A program made the position numbers and the translations under genes. Of a stretch of DNA of 12,230 bases, positions 1-7,783 are shown in pieces. Every line of letters starts with the position of its first letter. The stretch's first letter is position 1. The notes under the pieces were generated by a model, which was not told the DNA's origin, ran no database searches, and saw only the letters and a program-made list of their open reading frames with translations. Location of the stretch: NCBI GenBank assembly GCA_003218785.1, contig QHOM01000020.1:1-12230 (forward strand). Direction: 5' to 3'. This DNA is from Verrucomicrobiota bacterium. GTDB taxonomy: Bacteria > Verrucomicrobiota > Verrucomicrobiia > Chthoniobacterales > UBA10450.

Positions 1-1034
1 CCGCCTACTGGATGTCTACCAACGATTGCAATCGTCGGGCTACTCCGAGTAATCCGATGAAAGCTATCACCCACTGCGAGTATGGCTCACCCGATGTTCT
101 TAAGCTTGAGGACGTTGAAAAGCCTGTTCCGAATGACAATCAAGTCTTGATCAAAGTTCGCGCGGCTTCCGTAAATCCTCTGGATCTCACTATTCGCGGC
201 CCGTGGCTCGTGCGCCCGATCCTCGGAATGCGCAAACCAAAAGACACTCGACTAGGTGTCGACTATGCGGGGACAGTTGAAGCAGTTGGCAAAAACGTAA
301 CGAAGTTCAAACCTGGCGACGAGGTATTCGGCGGGAGAAACGGCGCCTTGGCTGAGTACGTGTGTGGCCTTGCGGATCGAGCAATCGCGCTGAAACCACC
401 GAACATGACTTTTGAACAAGCTGCTTCTGTCCCCGTGGCGGCAATCACCGCGCTGCAGGGTCTTCGCGACAAAGGAAAAATTCAGCCCGGGCAAAAGATC
501 TTGATCAACGGAGCGTCGGGAGGCGTGGGGACGTTCGCCGTGCAGATCGCTAAATCGTTCGGGACCGAGGTGACCGGCGTATGCAGTGCACGCAATGTCG
601 ATCTTGTACGATCAATCGGCGCGGATCACGTGATCGACTACACAAAAGAGGATTTTACTAAAACTGATCAACGTTACGATCTGATCTTCGACCTTGTTGG
701 GAATCACTCATTCTCCGAGCGCCGGCGCATTTTGAATCCAAACGGTATCTGTGTCATGGCCGGCATCGGAGGAGCAGGATGGCACGATGGTATGGGGATG
801 CGTTTGGCCGGGGAGCTCAACGCGTATGTGGCGTCACGGTTCGTTGGCGAGAAGTTCATCACCTACATTGCCAGCCTGAACAAGGCAGACCTGACTATGC
901 TGGGCGATCTCATGCAGACGGGAAAGATTACACCGGTTATCGACAGGACTTACAAATTGAATGAGACCGCTGACGCTCTTCGATACCTGGAACAAGGACA
1001 CGCCCGAGGAAAAGTAGTGATAACTTTGGATTAA
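1..1034 (+). CDS. Zinc-less medium-chain NAD(P)H alcohol dehydrogenase / quinone oxidoreductase-like protein, 5'-partial
   Basis: Medium-chain dehydrogenase/reductase of the quinone-oxidoreductase type. It has a GroES-like N-terminal half starting near MKAITHC and a Rossmann half with the nucleotide-binding loop LINGASGGVGTFAVQIAKS. The cysteine/histidine ligands of zinc alcohol dehydrogenases are not evident, so NAD(P)H-dependent reduction of a quinone or enone is the family expectation; the substrate is unknown. The first in-frame ATG is at 12, but the frame stays open to the window edge and reads A-Y-W just before it. This matches the A-Y-W that follows the membrane anchor of the paralog at 1787. 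The true start is therefore probably upstream of the window, with an N-terminal transmembrane anchor. A cytosolic form could begin at the ATG at 57. The DUF4386 gene follows after 18 bp, suggesting one transcript. The family is sure, the substrate is not. Confidence 0.9.
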   Translation, partial: AYWMSTNDCNRRATPSNPMKAITHCEYGSPDVLKLEDVEKPVPNDNQVLIKVRAASVNPLDLTIRGPWLVRPILGMRKPKDTRLGVDYAGTVEAVGKNVTKFKPGDEVFGGRNGALAEYVCGLADRAIALKPPNMTFEQAASVPVAAITALQGLRDKGKIQPGQKILINGASGGVGTFAVQIAKSFGTEVTGVCSARNVDLVRSIGADHVIDYTKEDFTKTDQRYDLIFDLVGNHSFSERRRILNPNGICVMAGIGGAGWHDGMGMRLAGELNAYVASRFVGEKFITYIASLNKADLTMLGDLMQTGKITPVIDRTYKLNETADALRYLEQGHARGKVVITLD

Positions 1035-1052
1035 CAAGACCGGACAGAGGAT

Positions 1053-1766
1053 ATGAACTCAACCAAGAAACAAGCAAGAGTAGCAGGATTACTGTATCTG
1101 TTGGCCAGCATCCCAGCTCCGTTTGCCCTCATCTATGTCCCTGGCACTCTCATCGTGTCTGGAGACGCGACGGCGACGGCCAATCACGTTCGGGCTTCCG
1201 AGACCCTTTTCCGCCTCGGCATTGCGAGCGAACTGTTCGGTTTCATCATCTTTATTTTTGTGGTGCTGGCTCTATACCGCTTATTCAAAGCGGTTGATAA
1301 GAAACATGCTTTGGCGATGGCGACCTTGATCTTGATCTCCATCCCCATCTCGCTTTTCAATGTGCTCAACGAAATCGCTGCACTGGTTCTCGCCAGCGGC
1401 GCCAAGTTTCTGTCGGTATTTGAAACGCGTCAGCTGGATGCCCTGGCCTATCTGTTCCTCCGTTTGCATGGTCAGGGATTTGTCGTTGCGCAAATCTTCT
1501 GGGGGCTTTGGCTGTTTCCGTTCGGAATTCTTGTTATTCGATCAGGTTTCATCCCGCGTGTATTGGGCGTTTTACTGTTCATTGCAGGTTTCGGCAATGT
1601 GGCGAGTTCCTTTACTTCCCTCTTTCCACTACCTTACGCGTCTCTTGTTGACCGGTTCGCAAGCGTTCTCACAGCTGCGGAATTACCGATAATCTTTTGG
1701 CTTTTGATCTGGGGTGCAAAGGATCAATCATTAGGCGAGCAACATTCTGATGCGGCTATTGCTTAA
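1053..1766 (+). CDS. DUF4386-family integral membrane protein
   Basis: A 237-residue hydrophobic protein with about six membrane segments (roughly residues 10-33, 53-78, 86-112, 140-165, 168-190 and 200-220). The opening ARVAGLLYLLASIPAPF, the segment GTLIVSGDATATANHV and the following ETLFRLGIASELFGF are the signature of the DUF4386 family, whose function is unknown. The ATG at 1053 is preceded by AGAGGAT, a purine-rich stretch that sits rather close to the start. It lies between two paralogous oxidoreductases with gaps of only 18 and 20 bp, so the three are probably co-transcribed. A membrane partner for the anchored oxidoreductases is possible but is only inferred from position. Confidence 0.88.
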   Translation: MNSTKKQARVAGLLYLLASIPAPFALIYVPGTLIVSGDATATANHVRASETLFRLGIASELFGFIIFIFVVLALYRLFKAVDKKHALAMATLILISIPISLFNVLNEIAALVLASGAKFLSVFETRQLDALAYLFLRLHGQGFVVAQIFWGLWLFPFGILVIRSGFIPRVLGVLLFIAGFGNVASSFTSLFPLPYASLVDRFASVLTAAELPIIFWLLIWGAKDQSLGEQHSDAAIA

Positions 1767-1786
1767 TAAGCTGTCTCATTACATCT

Positions 1787-2896
1787 ATGAAAATAAAGCG
1801 CATTCTCAAATGGACTGCAGCGGTAGTTTTCCTCGGGTTGTTCGCGTGGTTTTTTATCGCCTACTGGACGTCGAGCAACGACTGCGATCGCAAGACGGCT
1901 GCTCCGAATAATCCTATGAAAGCTATTGTTTACTGCGACTACGGTTTGCCCAATCTCAAGCTTCAGGAGATCGAAAATCCCACCCCCGCTGACGATCAAC
2001 TCCTGGTAAGAGTTCGGGCGGCTTCGGTTAACCCATACGACTGGCACTTCGTCGAAGGCACGCCCAAGATCATGCGCCTGATGGGGGTTGGGTTACGTAA
2101 ACCAAAGGACACACGACTGGGCGTCGATTTTGCCGGCACGGTTGAAGCCGTGGGCAAAAACGTCACCCAGTTCAAACCAGGCGATGATGTCTTCGGCGGA
2201 AGAGGAGGTGCCTTTGCCGAGTACGTTTGTCCACGCGCGTATCGAGCCGTCACGATCAAGCCGGCAAACATCACATTTGAGCAAGCGGCTTCAGTCAACA
2301 TCGCGGGCATCACGGCGTTGCAGGCGCTTCGAGACAAGGGAAAAGTTCAGGCGGGGCAGAAGGTCTTGATCAATGGCGCGTCCGGAGGTGTCGGCACGTT
2401 TGCCGTGCAGATCGCCAAGTCGTTAGGCGCGGACGTGACCGGTGTATGCAGCACTAAGAATGTCGATCTTGTCCGATCGCTCGGCGCAGATCACGTGATT
2501 GATTACACGAAAGAGGATTTCGCCAAAGGCGAGCAGCGTTACGATGTAATTCTCGACAATGTTCCAAACCATTCGCTGTCAGAATGCAGGCGTATCCTAA
2601 ATCCCAACGGGAAATACGTCATGATCGGCGGCGGAGGACCCAACGACAGCCGATGGATCGGTCCGTTCGGTCGTGTGATTAACACGATGATCTTGTCACC
2701 GTTCGTGAGTCAAAAAATGGGCATGATGATGGCGGACCCGAGCCAAAAGGACCTGGCCGTGTTGGCCGATATGATCCAGTCCGGAAAAGTGAAACCAGTC
2801 ATCGATCGGACTTACAAGTTGAGTGAAGTCCCAGAGGCGATCCGCTATCTCGAACAGGGACACGCTCGCGGGAAAGTGGTAATAACTGTGGACTGA
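1787..2896 (+). CDS. Membrane-anchored zinc-less NAD(P)H alcohol dehydrogenase / quinone oxidoreductase-like protein
   Basis: A 369-residue paralog of the gene at 1-1034. Residues 1-7 are basic, residues 8-26 form one hydrophobic segment (TAAVVFLGLFAWFFIAYW), and the enzyme domain begins near residue 44. The GroES-like fold follows, then a Rossmann half with LINGASGGVGTFAVQIAKS at about 194-212 and the family's GADHVIDYTKEDF at about 233-245. Zinc-ligand residues are not apparent, which points to the quinone-oxidoreductase branch. The charge pattern around the single N-terminal helix suggests the catalytic domain lies outside the cytoplasmic membrane or that the helix is an uncleaved signal. 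This is unusual for a nucleotide-dependent enzyme, and the orientation should be treated as open. No clear Shine-Dalgarno sequence precedes the ATG. The start is supported by the hydrophobic anchor and by the short 20-bp gap from DUF4386. Confidence 0.9.
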   Translation: MKIKRILKWTAAVVFLGLFAWFFIAYWTSSNDCDRKTAAPNNPMKAIVYCDYGLPNLKLQEIENPTPADDQLLVRVRAASVNPYDWHFVEGTPKIMRLMGVGLRKPKDTRLGVDFAGTVEAVGKNVTQFKPGDDVFGGRGGAFAEYVCPRAYRAVTIKPANITFEQAASVNIAGITALQALRDKGKVQAGQKVLINGASGGVGTFAVQIAKSLGADVTGVCSTKNVDLVRSLGADHVIDYTKEDFAKGEQRYDVILDNVPNHSLSECRRILNPNGKYVMIGGGGPNDSRWIGPFGRVINTMILSPFVSQKMGMMMADPSQKDLAVLADMIQSGKVKPVIDRTYKLSEVPEAIRYLEQGHARGKVVITVD

Positions 2897-2954
2897 CAAC
2901 GCCGTTGAAAAACCTCGCTTTCGCTGACGGTAGCTGATCTCATTATCACGTTGG

Positions 2955-3266
2955 ATGAAAATCTTGCGCGTTCTCGTACTGGCCCTCGTTGCCGGGTGTT
3001 GCGTTGGGGCCGAGCCGACTTGGAATCCGGCTGACGCCGTAAAGGAAGCCGAGCAAGATATTCGCACAGGGCATATCAAAATTTATTGGTCGGGCAGCAT
3101 CGCGTCGATGCCAGTCGGTGTCCCGATCGAGGTGGCTAAGCAATATCCGAAAGCTAACGCTGGAGTCGGCTGTGTCACCAAGGACATACCCCTTCGGAAA
3201 CGACAGGAAGAATACGCGCGCCGGTACAACGCGAAGATTTTTGCCTACGTCACTCAGAAGCACTAA
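2955..3266 (+). CDS. Small secreted protein or lipoprotein of unknown function
   Basis: A 103-residue product I do not recognise. The N-terminus (MKILRVLVLALVAGC) has one basic residue pair, a hydrophobic core and V-A-G-C at residues 12-15, a plausible lipobox. Signal peptidase I cleavage after VGA (near residue 19) is the alternative. The mature part is hydrophilic, with a single further cysteine in GVGCVTKD and a basic C-terminal third (PLRKRQEEYARRYNAK). The stop codon overlaps the next start by one base (TAATG at 3264-3268), a typical sign of translational coupling. Both neighbours thus encode small exported proteins. No weighty Shine-Dalgarno sequence is seen before the ATG. Confidence 0.65.
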   Translation: MKILRVLVLALVAGCCVGAEPTWNPADAVKEAEQDIRTGHIKIYWSGSIASMPVGVPIEVAKQYPKANAGVGCVTKDIPLRKRQEEYARRYNAKIFAYVTQKH

Positions 3267-3654
3267 TGCGCACTGCCCTTGTCATTGTCGCTTTGATCGT
3301 GCCGGCCATCGCACTGGCGCTTCCAGCGATGCAACTTTATCGCGGCTTTTGGTTGGAACATGGCACGATTATCGGCACGACACTCAATATCGCGCAGACC
3401 GTACCTGGATCCTGGATCCACCGGACGAAGGCGACAATACCCGCGGAAATTGGCGGATTGAACACTGCCGGTTGATTACGACTTGGCGATTTAGCGGCGA
3501 GTCTTCGAATTCGACGGCTGTTGATGAAATCAGCGAGCTGACTCAAAAGACCTTTAAGTTCCGCACTATTTCACAGGAGGGACCAGGTCGGCCCGAGGGT
3601 CAAGTCCTTCCGAGTAAGATTTTCACCCTTACCCGTGTAACGCCAAAGAAATAG
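3266..3654 (+). pseudogene. Secreted lipocalin-like small protein gene, frameshifted
   Basis: The frame opened by the ATG at 3266 gives a clean signal peptide (MRTALVIVALIVPAIALALP) and then soon degenerates, stopping at 3475. From about 3340 the coherent protein continues in the other frame. It runs through LLVGTW, YRADRTWILDPPDEGD, GNWRIEHCRLITTW, VDEISELTQKTFKFRT and SKIFTLTRVTPKK to a stop at 3652-3654. This pattern (LVGTW, then YRADGTW, then WRI..RL, then a closing FTLTRV) is that of small lipocalin-like beta-barrel proteins. The frame change lies between about 3325 and 3345. The total span is one base short of a multiple of three, which fits loss of one base and a restored length near 129 residues. 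It is either a broken gene or a sequencing error. Family assignment is moderate. Confidence 0.65.
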
Positions 3655-3729
3655 GTCGGCGCTCGTTCACAATTCAAGAAATTCCAATTGCGGCGGCAGT
3701 CCATCGGGCAGGCGATCAATGTTGGCAAA

Positions 3730-3804
3730 ACCCAACAACGCGGCGCTGCACCCGACCGCTATGCCGCTGCGCTTAATAGCGGCAGGCGACCTTGGTTATT
3801 GAGC
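3730..3804. other. Candidate integron attC-like recombination site, degenerate
   Basis: A 75-bp imperfect palindrome. The left end ACCCAAC (3730-3736) fits the attC inverse core RYYYAAC. The right end ATTGAGC (3798-3804) differs by one base from the core GTTRRRY. Inward from the cores, CAACAAC pairs with GTTATTG apart from one mismatch. The arms then carry GGCGCTGCACCCGACC on one side and GGCGACCTTGG on the other, close to the AACAAGGCGCTGCA / GAGCTTGGTCGTT style I recall from environmental attC sites. The centre is the perfect pair CCGCTAT (3757-3763) and ATAGCGG (3776-3782). It lies about 75 bp after the frameshifted lipocalin-like gene, the position an attC has behind its cassette gene. 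No second site and no integrase gene is visible. Confidence 0.42.
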
Positions 3805-3830
3805 GATGTGTTTTTGACCCCACAACCCAG

Positions 3831-4106
3831 ATGCCAAGATACGTAATTGAACGTGAAATTCCTGGTGCCGGAAAGCTTACCGGCGGCCAGTTGCAAGGCA
3901 TCCCACAAAGATGCTGCGGTGTACTCTGGAAGCTCGGGCCAGAAATTCAGTGGATCGACAATTACGTGACCGACGACAAGGTCTACTGCGTATACATCGC
4001 TCTCAACGAGGAAATGGTCCTTGAGGATGTGAAGCTTCTGGCCAATCGTGTGTCGGAAGTGAAGCAGTTGATTGATCCAACGACCGCAGAGCGAGTGCTC
4101 CAATGA
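3831..4106 (+). CDS. DUF4242 domain protein (SCO4226-like small protein)
   Basis: A 91-residue protein from the ATG at 3831: MPRYVIEREIPGAGKL, then GVLWKLGPEIQWIDNYVTDDKVYCVYIALNEEMV and the closing VSEVKQLIDPTTAE. These are the conserved blocks of the DUF4242 family. Its structurally known member is the nickel-binding SCO4226 of Streptomyces; what the family does in cells is unclear. The frame is open further upstream to a TTG at 3792, but family members begin at MPRYVIER and the extra 13 codons lie in the attC-like palindrome, so 3831 is preferred. Compared with my memory of the family, the stretch between NEEMV and ANRVSEV is a few residues short. The stop overlaps the methyltransferase start as ATGA (4103-4106), indicating translational coupling. 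Confidence 0.85.
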   Translation: MPRYVIEREIPGAGKLTGGQLQGIPQRCCGVLWKLGPEIQWIDNYVTDDKVYCVYIALNEEMVLEDVKLLANRVSEVKQLIDPTTAERVLQ

Positions 4107-4914
4107 ATCCAAACAAAGCACTTTGGGAAAAAGGCGACTTTACTCGTATTGCGGAGAGCATGAGAGAGAGCGGAGAGGCGCTCGTCAAGGGACTCGGCAT
4201 CACGAAAGGGCTCAAGGTCTTGGATCTCGGATGCGGCGATGGAACGACGGCGTTACCAGAGGCTAGACTCGGAGCAGACGTGCTGGGCGTCGATATCGCG
4301 AGGAACCTTGTTGAGGCTGGGAACAAGCGTGCAAGAGAGGAGGGCCTCACGAACTGCAAGTTTCAAGAAGGCGATGCGTCCAATTTGCACGAGCTGAAAG
4401 ATCATACGTTTGACCTCGTCGTGAGCATCTTCGGAGCCATGTTCGCGCCAAAGCCGTTTGATGTGGCCAAGGAGATGGTGCGCGTGACCCGGCCCGGAGG
4501 TCGGATCATTATGGGGAACTGGATTCCAGATGATCCGACATTGGTGGCGCAAATTTTAAGAATCAGCTCCTCGTACTCGCCGCCACCGCCGGAAGGCTTC
4601 ATTAGCCCCATGACGTGGGGAATCGAGAACAACGTGATCGAGCGATTTGCCGGTGCGCGGTTCCCAAAGAGAAGATATCCTTCGTCAGGGACAGGTATAC
4701 GTTCAATTTTCCAAGCGCACCATCAGAGCTCGCGGTTGCATTCAGAAAATACTACGGACCAACCATGAATGCTTTCGACGCTGCAGAAAAGAACGGTCGA
4801 GCAGCTAACCTGGCGAAGGAGCTGGAAGTCCTGTTCAACAGCAAAAACGAAAGCCCTAGCAAGGATACCACGTCCATTCCTGCAACCTTCTTACGCGTTA
4901 CTGTTGCGCTCTGA
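4103..4914 (+). pseudogene. Class I SAM-dependent methyltransferase gene with a frameshift
   Basis: The first frame (4103-4768) carries a standard class I methyltransferase core. It contains motif I VLDLGCGDG (residues 39-47), the ribose-binding acidic residue in GVDI (about 64), GDA at 90-92, FDLVVSIFGAMFAP and the post-core RVTRPGGRI (about 127-135). After FAGAR near residue 185 this frame turns into unconserved sequence. The other frame takes over from about 4658 with VPKEKISFVRDRYTFNF, FRKYYGPTMNAFDAAEKNGR and ATFLRVTVAL to a stop at 4912-4914, the normal C-terminus of this family. The break lies between about 4645 and 4665. The span is one base short of a multiple of three, so one lost base would restore about 270 residues. 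The methyl acceptor is unknown. The core alone might fold, but the product as written has lost its substrate-side C-terminal part. Confidence 0.82.
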
Positions 4915-5457
4915 AAAAGTGGCGAGCGGCAACCCAGCGAAGCTCACTCTTTACGGCCTGTTGCACGCCCACACCTCGGGCAAGAATGCCAACGCCTAAT
5001 CCCTATGAGGGGTGTTAAGTGTGGCTGGCGAATGCGGTCGGGCGCTTTGTTAGTCCATAAAGTTTGTTGATCGAAGGTTGGAGCGGAGTTTGGCGCGATT
5101 CCTCTTCCTTTTTTACGCGCCGTTTTTTTCCAATCGTGCATACTCCTATCCGTGCATCCCGCCGCGGCGAGAGCACCATTTGATCAATGCGATCACTCTT
5201 GGAAGAGGAAGTCCGAGCCGGACTGGCAGCTGCTGGCGCGGCCCAATCTAACGCGTCGCTCGCGATTTAGATCGGACTGGTTACTTCCGGCACACACCAC
5301 ACGGTTCCAAGGGCTAAGGGTCTGTTGCCACCATCGAACTCATCTTTAAAATCTTCCCGCAACGTCGGCATGCGATTTCTTCGACCGACTACCAAACGAG
5401 CGCGAAACGCGGCCAACCTCGGATATGAAACTTTTCCGGCGCCGAGCGCGACCGCTT
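4915..5457. other. Intergenic stretch without a recognisable gene
   Basis: These 543 bases separate the methyltransferase from the end of the minus-strand GYF-domain gene. The short open frames inside show no recognisable family, no sensible start context and no homology to neighbours. Apart from the terminator-like hairpin at 5092-5129 I see no RNA gene, tandem repeat or insertion sequence. The part from about 5150 to 5457 may hold decayed coding sequence, but I cannot identify it. Confidence 0.5.
5092..5129 (+). terminator. Probable intrinsic terminator
   Basis: GGCGCG (5092-5097) pairs with CGCGCC (5116-5121). The 18-nt loop itself carries pyrimidines, and the stem is followed at once by G and seven Ts (5123-5129). 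The stem is only 6 bp but is all G-C. The position about 180 bp after the methyltransferase stop suits termination of the + strand run of genes. Confidence 0.45.
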
Positions 5458-6585
5458 TCAAGTTTCCAGGCTATCGGACTCGCCACCCAGCTTGCTCTCG
5501 AAGTAAAGCACGACAAATGCTATTCCGAGTACTGGCTGGAGGATCCTTTGCAAGAGATTCAGGCCGAAACTGGGAACATCGAAGCCGTGAGCCTGCTGGG
5601 TTTCCGTGAGCTTTTGTAGAAGCGCCTGTGGATCTTGCGTCGTCGTCAACTCGTTAAAATAATGCTGCAGCGTTGTCCACTCCGGGCCAAGCGTAATCGC
5701 CAGCACAAAGGCTGCCCAAATTGAAACGATAAACGCTCCGCGCCACAACGGCCGTTGAAACCACGGAAGATCGCGCCCGCTGCGCGCGAGGTTTCTGCTT
5801 TCGCGTAATGAATCGACGACGCTAGCGTTTTCCAGAACAGCAAACTGCTGCCAGAAAAGAACGTTAATGAAGAAACGCCCGAACATCCAAATTTGAATTA
5901 CGAGCAGAGCCAGCGCGAAAAAGATCAACAATAACGAAGACCCACCTGCAACGATCATCACTGCGATTGCGAGCGCAAATATCGTCAGCAAGGCGAAAAC
6001 GCCATAGACGAAGATGCACAGCGCGGCCAAGCGCGGCCAAAATTTCACCGCTTCATTCAGCGCAGCGACAAAACCGATACGGCGCCCGGCGAGTCTTTCG
6101 GCAGTGAGGATTTGGATGGCCGCAATGTAAACGGGCCACAGGACCATGGTGAGCACCGTCATGCAAAAGGCGAAAGCGCCCACGGTGAGGGTTTGGAGAT
6201 CGAAATTCACATTCGATCCGGTTTGGACCCACGCAGTGGCTAGTTGACCGCACGCCGATGGCAAGACCACAAGAAGGGTAAGCGAAAGGAATTGGAAAAA
6301 GCCATTCCGGTAAATCCGAAACGTCTCTGCCAAAATCTGCGCAAAACTGCGACGCCGTAGCGGCGGCTGTGTCAGCCCGTCGCCGCTCCCCACTTCGAGC
6401 GTCCCCGCATCAAAGAGCCCGGGAATGTCCGCCGCCGTGGTCCAAAGATCGACATCTGCTCGCCGGGCTTCGTTTCCAGCAAGCAATCGGCCTTCAGTCT
6501 TCCATTCGCGGAGCGTCTCGATATCCGCAGGACCATATTCCTTGCCCTGCACGCGCACGATCCATTGTTTCGTCATTTCGCCCAT
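5458..6585 (-). CDS. GYF_2-domain multi-pass membrane protein
   Basis: A 375-residue protein. Residues 8-58 match a bacterial GYF_2 domain: W-I-V at 8-10, YGP at 17-19, then LREWKTEGRLLAGNEARRA and DLWTTAADIPGLF. This module is thought to bind proline-rich partners. From about residue 80 the protein has hydrophobic segments (about 97-112, 135-160, 185-210, 213-233, 283-300 and 345-362). The segment LENASVVDSLRESRNLAR (about 251-268) is typical of the DUF4013 / glycerophosphodiester-phosphodiesterase membrane-domain type of polytopic proteins. It is likely a cytoplasmic-membrane protein with the GYF module in the cytosol; its role is unknown. The start is uncertain. An ATG at 6583-6585 has GGAG only 3 bases upstream, while a second ATG three codons later, at 6574-6576, lies 12 bases from it. 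Transcription is divergent from the exonuclease at 6842. Confidence 0.82.
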   Translation of the reverse strand: MGEMTKQWIVRVQGKEYGPADIETLREWKTEGRLLAGNEARRADVDLWTTAADIPGLFDAGTLEVGSGDGLTQPPLRRRSFAQILAETFRIYRNGFFQFLSLTLLVVLPSACGQLATAWVQTGSNVNFDLQTLTVGAFAFCMTVLTMVLWPVYIAAIQILTAERLAGRRIGFVAALNEAVKFWPRLAALCIFVYGVFALLTIFALAIAVMIVAGGSSLLLIFFALALLVIQIWMFGRFFINVLFWQQFAVLENASVVDSLRESRNLARSGRDLPWFQRPLWRGAFIVSIWAAFVLAITLGPEWTTLQHYFNELTTTQDPQALLQKLTETQQAHGFDVPSFGLNLLQRILQPVLGIAFVVLYFESKLGGESDSLET

Positions 6586-6841
6586 TTACTCCGGAAACAT
6601 GCGCAAGACTAGAGCACAAATGCGCGCTATTGGTGGATCGAGCAGTCCCGGCTCGATGCCAGAAAATAATGTCGGCGAAGCCGAGAATTTAACGGCATCG
6701 TCCGGCGAAGCGGCCGATCCACCTCTCGCACAGCGAATGGCCCATTGGTCCCTATGCAGAATCGATAATCCAGAATCCGGTATCGGCTTTTCGAGGAACC
6801 CGCTTTCAAATTCCGCTAATCGAGTTAATCCTGTCTTTGGG

Positions 6842-7753
6842 ATGAAATTGCTTTTGATCGACGGTCATTACTACGTTTACCGCTCGTTTTTCGCTATCCC
6901 GAATCTCTCCAATTCCCGGGGGGAACCAACCAACGCAATCTTCGGCTTTACAAAAACCTTGCGGCTGATGGTGAAACATTTGCAGCCGCAACTGGGCGCG
7001 GTGGTCTGGGACGAAGGCGTGCCGCAGAAGCGAGTGGAATTACAACCGGCCTACAAAGAGACGCGCAAAGAGATGCCAACGCCGATGATCCCGCAATTCG
7101 ACTTTATCCAAAAACTCACTCCCCTGCTGGGCTTCCGAAATATTTCCCTGCCAAATACCGAGGCCGACGACCTGATGGGTTGTTATGCCATGGCCGCATG
7201 CAAGCAGCGTCGGACGGAAGTCGTGCTCGCGACCAATGACAAGGATTTGTATCAGCTCGTCGGACCCTGCGTAAAAGTTTACACGACGGCGAAGGCTGAT
7301 CTGGCTTCGCCAAAGGACGCGTTCGCCTTGCTGGGCGAAGATCAGGTCACTGCAAAATGGGACGTTCCGCCGAAGCTTATCGGCGACGTGCTCGCCTTGA
7401 CCGGTGATTCGGTCGACAACATTCCCGGAATCGGACTCGGCCGCAAAACAGCGGCAGCATTGATTCGCGAATTTGGCGGGTTGGAGCCGTTGCTCGCGAA
7501 TGTGGACAAAGTCAAAAGCGCACGTACCCGGGAGAAGCTCGCCAACGCTCGCAAGCAAATTTTGCAAAACCGGAAAATGGTAGATCTGGATTGTCATCTT
7601 GAATTGCCCGTGGCCATCAAGGATCTCCAAATCGAGCCCGACTATCCCGCGCTTATCGCAGCGCTGGAAAAGTGCGAGTTTAAGTCGCTTCTCCAGGAAG
7701 TGCGTGACGAGGCCACCCGAGCAGGAGCAGCCGCGCAGGGCAATCTCCTGTAG
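6842..7753 (+). CDS. Stand-alone 5'-3' exonuclease / flap nuclease (PolA N-terminal domain family)
   Basis: A 303-residue protein with the whole PIN-like plus helix-3-turn-helix nuclease of bacterial DNA polymerase I and nothing after it. The metal ligands are all visible: D7 in LLIDG, D57 in VVWDEG, E107/D109/D110 in NTEADD, D133/D135 in TNDKDL, and D189/D192 in TGDSVDNIPG. The DNA-binding GIGLGRKTAAALI follows the last pair. It should cut 5' flaps or RNA primers in replication and repair, as PolA's first domain or ExoIX does. The start is the ATG at 6842, since family members begin with M-K-x-L-L-x-D-G. The frame is open for 139 further codons upstream, but these are unconserved and run into the antisense GYF-domain gene. 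No strong Shine-Dalgarno sequence is seen. A polA elsewhere in the genome may carry its own copy or lack it. Confidence 0.93.
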   Translation: MKLLLIDGHYYVYRSFFAIPNLSNSRGEPTNAIFGFTKTLRLMVKHLQPQLGAVVWDEGVPQKRVELQPAYKETRKEMPTPMIPQFDFIQKLTPLLGFRNISLPNTEADDLMGCYAMAACKQRRTEVVLATNDKDLYQLVGPCVKVYTTAKADLASPKDAFALLGEDQVTAKWDVPPKLIGDVLALTGDSVDNIPGIGLGRKTAAALIREFGGLEPLLANVDKVKSARTREKLANARKQILQNRKMVDLDCHLELPVAIKDLQIEPDYPALIAALEKCEFKSLLQEVRDEATRAGAAAQGNLL

Positions 7754-7783
7754 CGGTCAAAGTCTAGCGGTCACCCGTGCGGT

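Noticed and set aside
12..14. ATG at 12 as the true start of the first oxidoreductase
   Set aside because: The frame remains open to the window edge and matches the paralog's residues before this point, so the start is probably outside the window.
5014..5020. GTTAAGT, matching the attC core GTTRRRY
   Set aside because: No RYYYAAC partner at the right distance and no palindromic arms around it.
5205..5216. GAGGAAGTCCGA, resembling the conserved GAGGAAAGTCC of RNase P RNA
   Set aside because: One base is missing from the motif and no other RNase P landmarks or the expected 3' pairing partner are nearby.
5314..5388. Minus-strand reading CRRCGKIL, like half a zinc ribbon
   Set aside because: Only 24 codons between stops, no start codon in a sensible place and no second CxxC pair.
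6672..6684. TCGGC-GAA-GCCGA hairpin between the divergent GYF and exonuclease genes
   Set aside because: Very short, no T-run and no clear operator symmetry; no promoter assignment can be supported from it.
6425..6841. Upstream extension of the exonuclease reading frame by 139 codons
   Set aside because: The translation is unconserved and partly antisense to the GYF-domain gene; family members start at the MKLLLIDG block.
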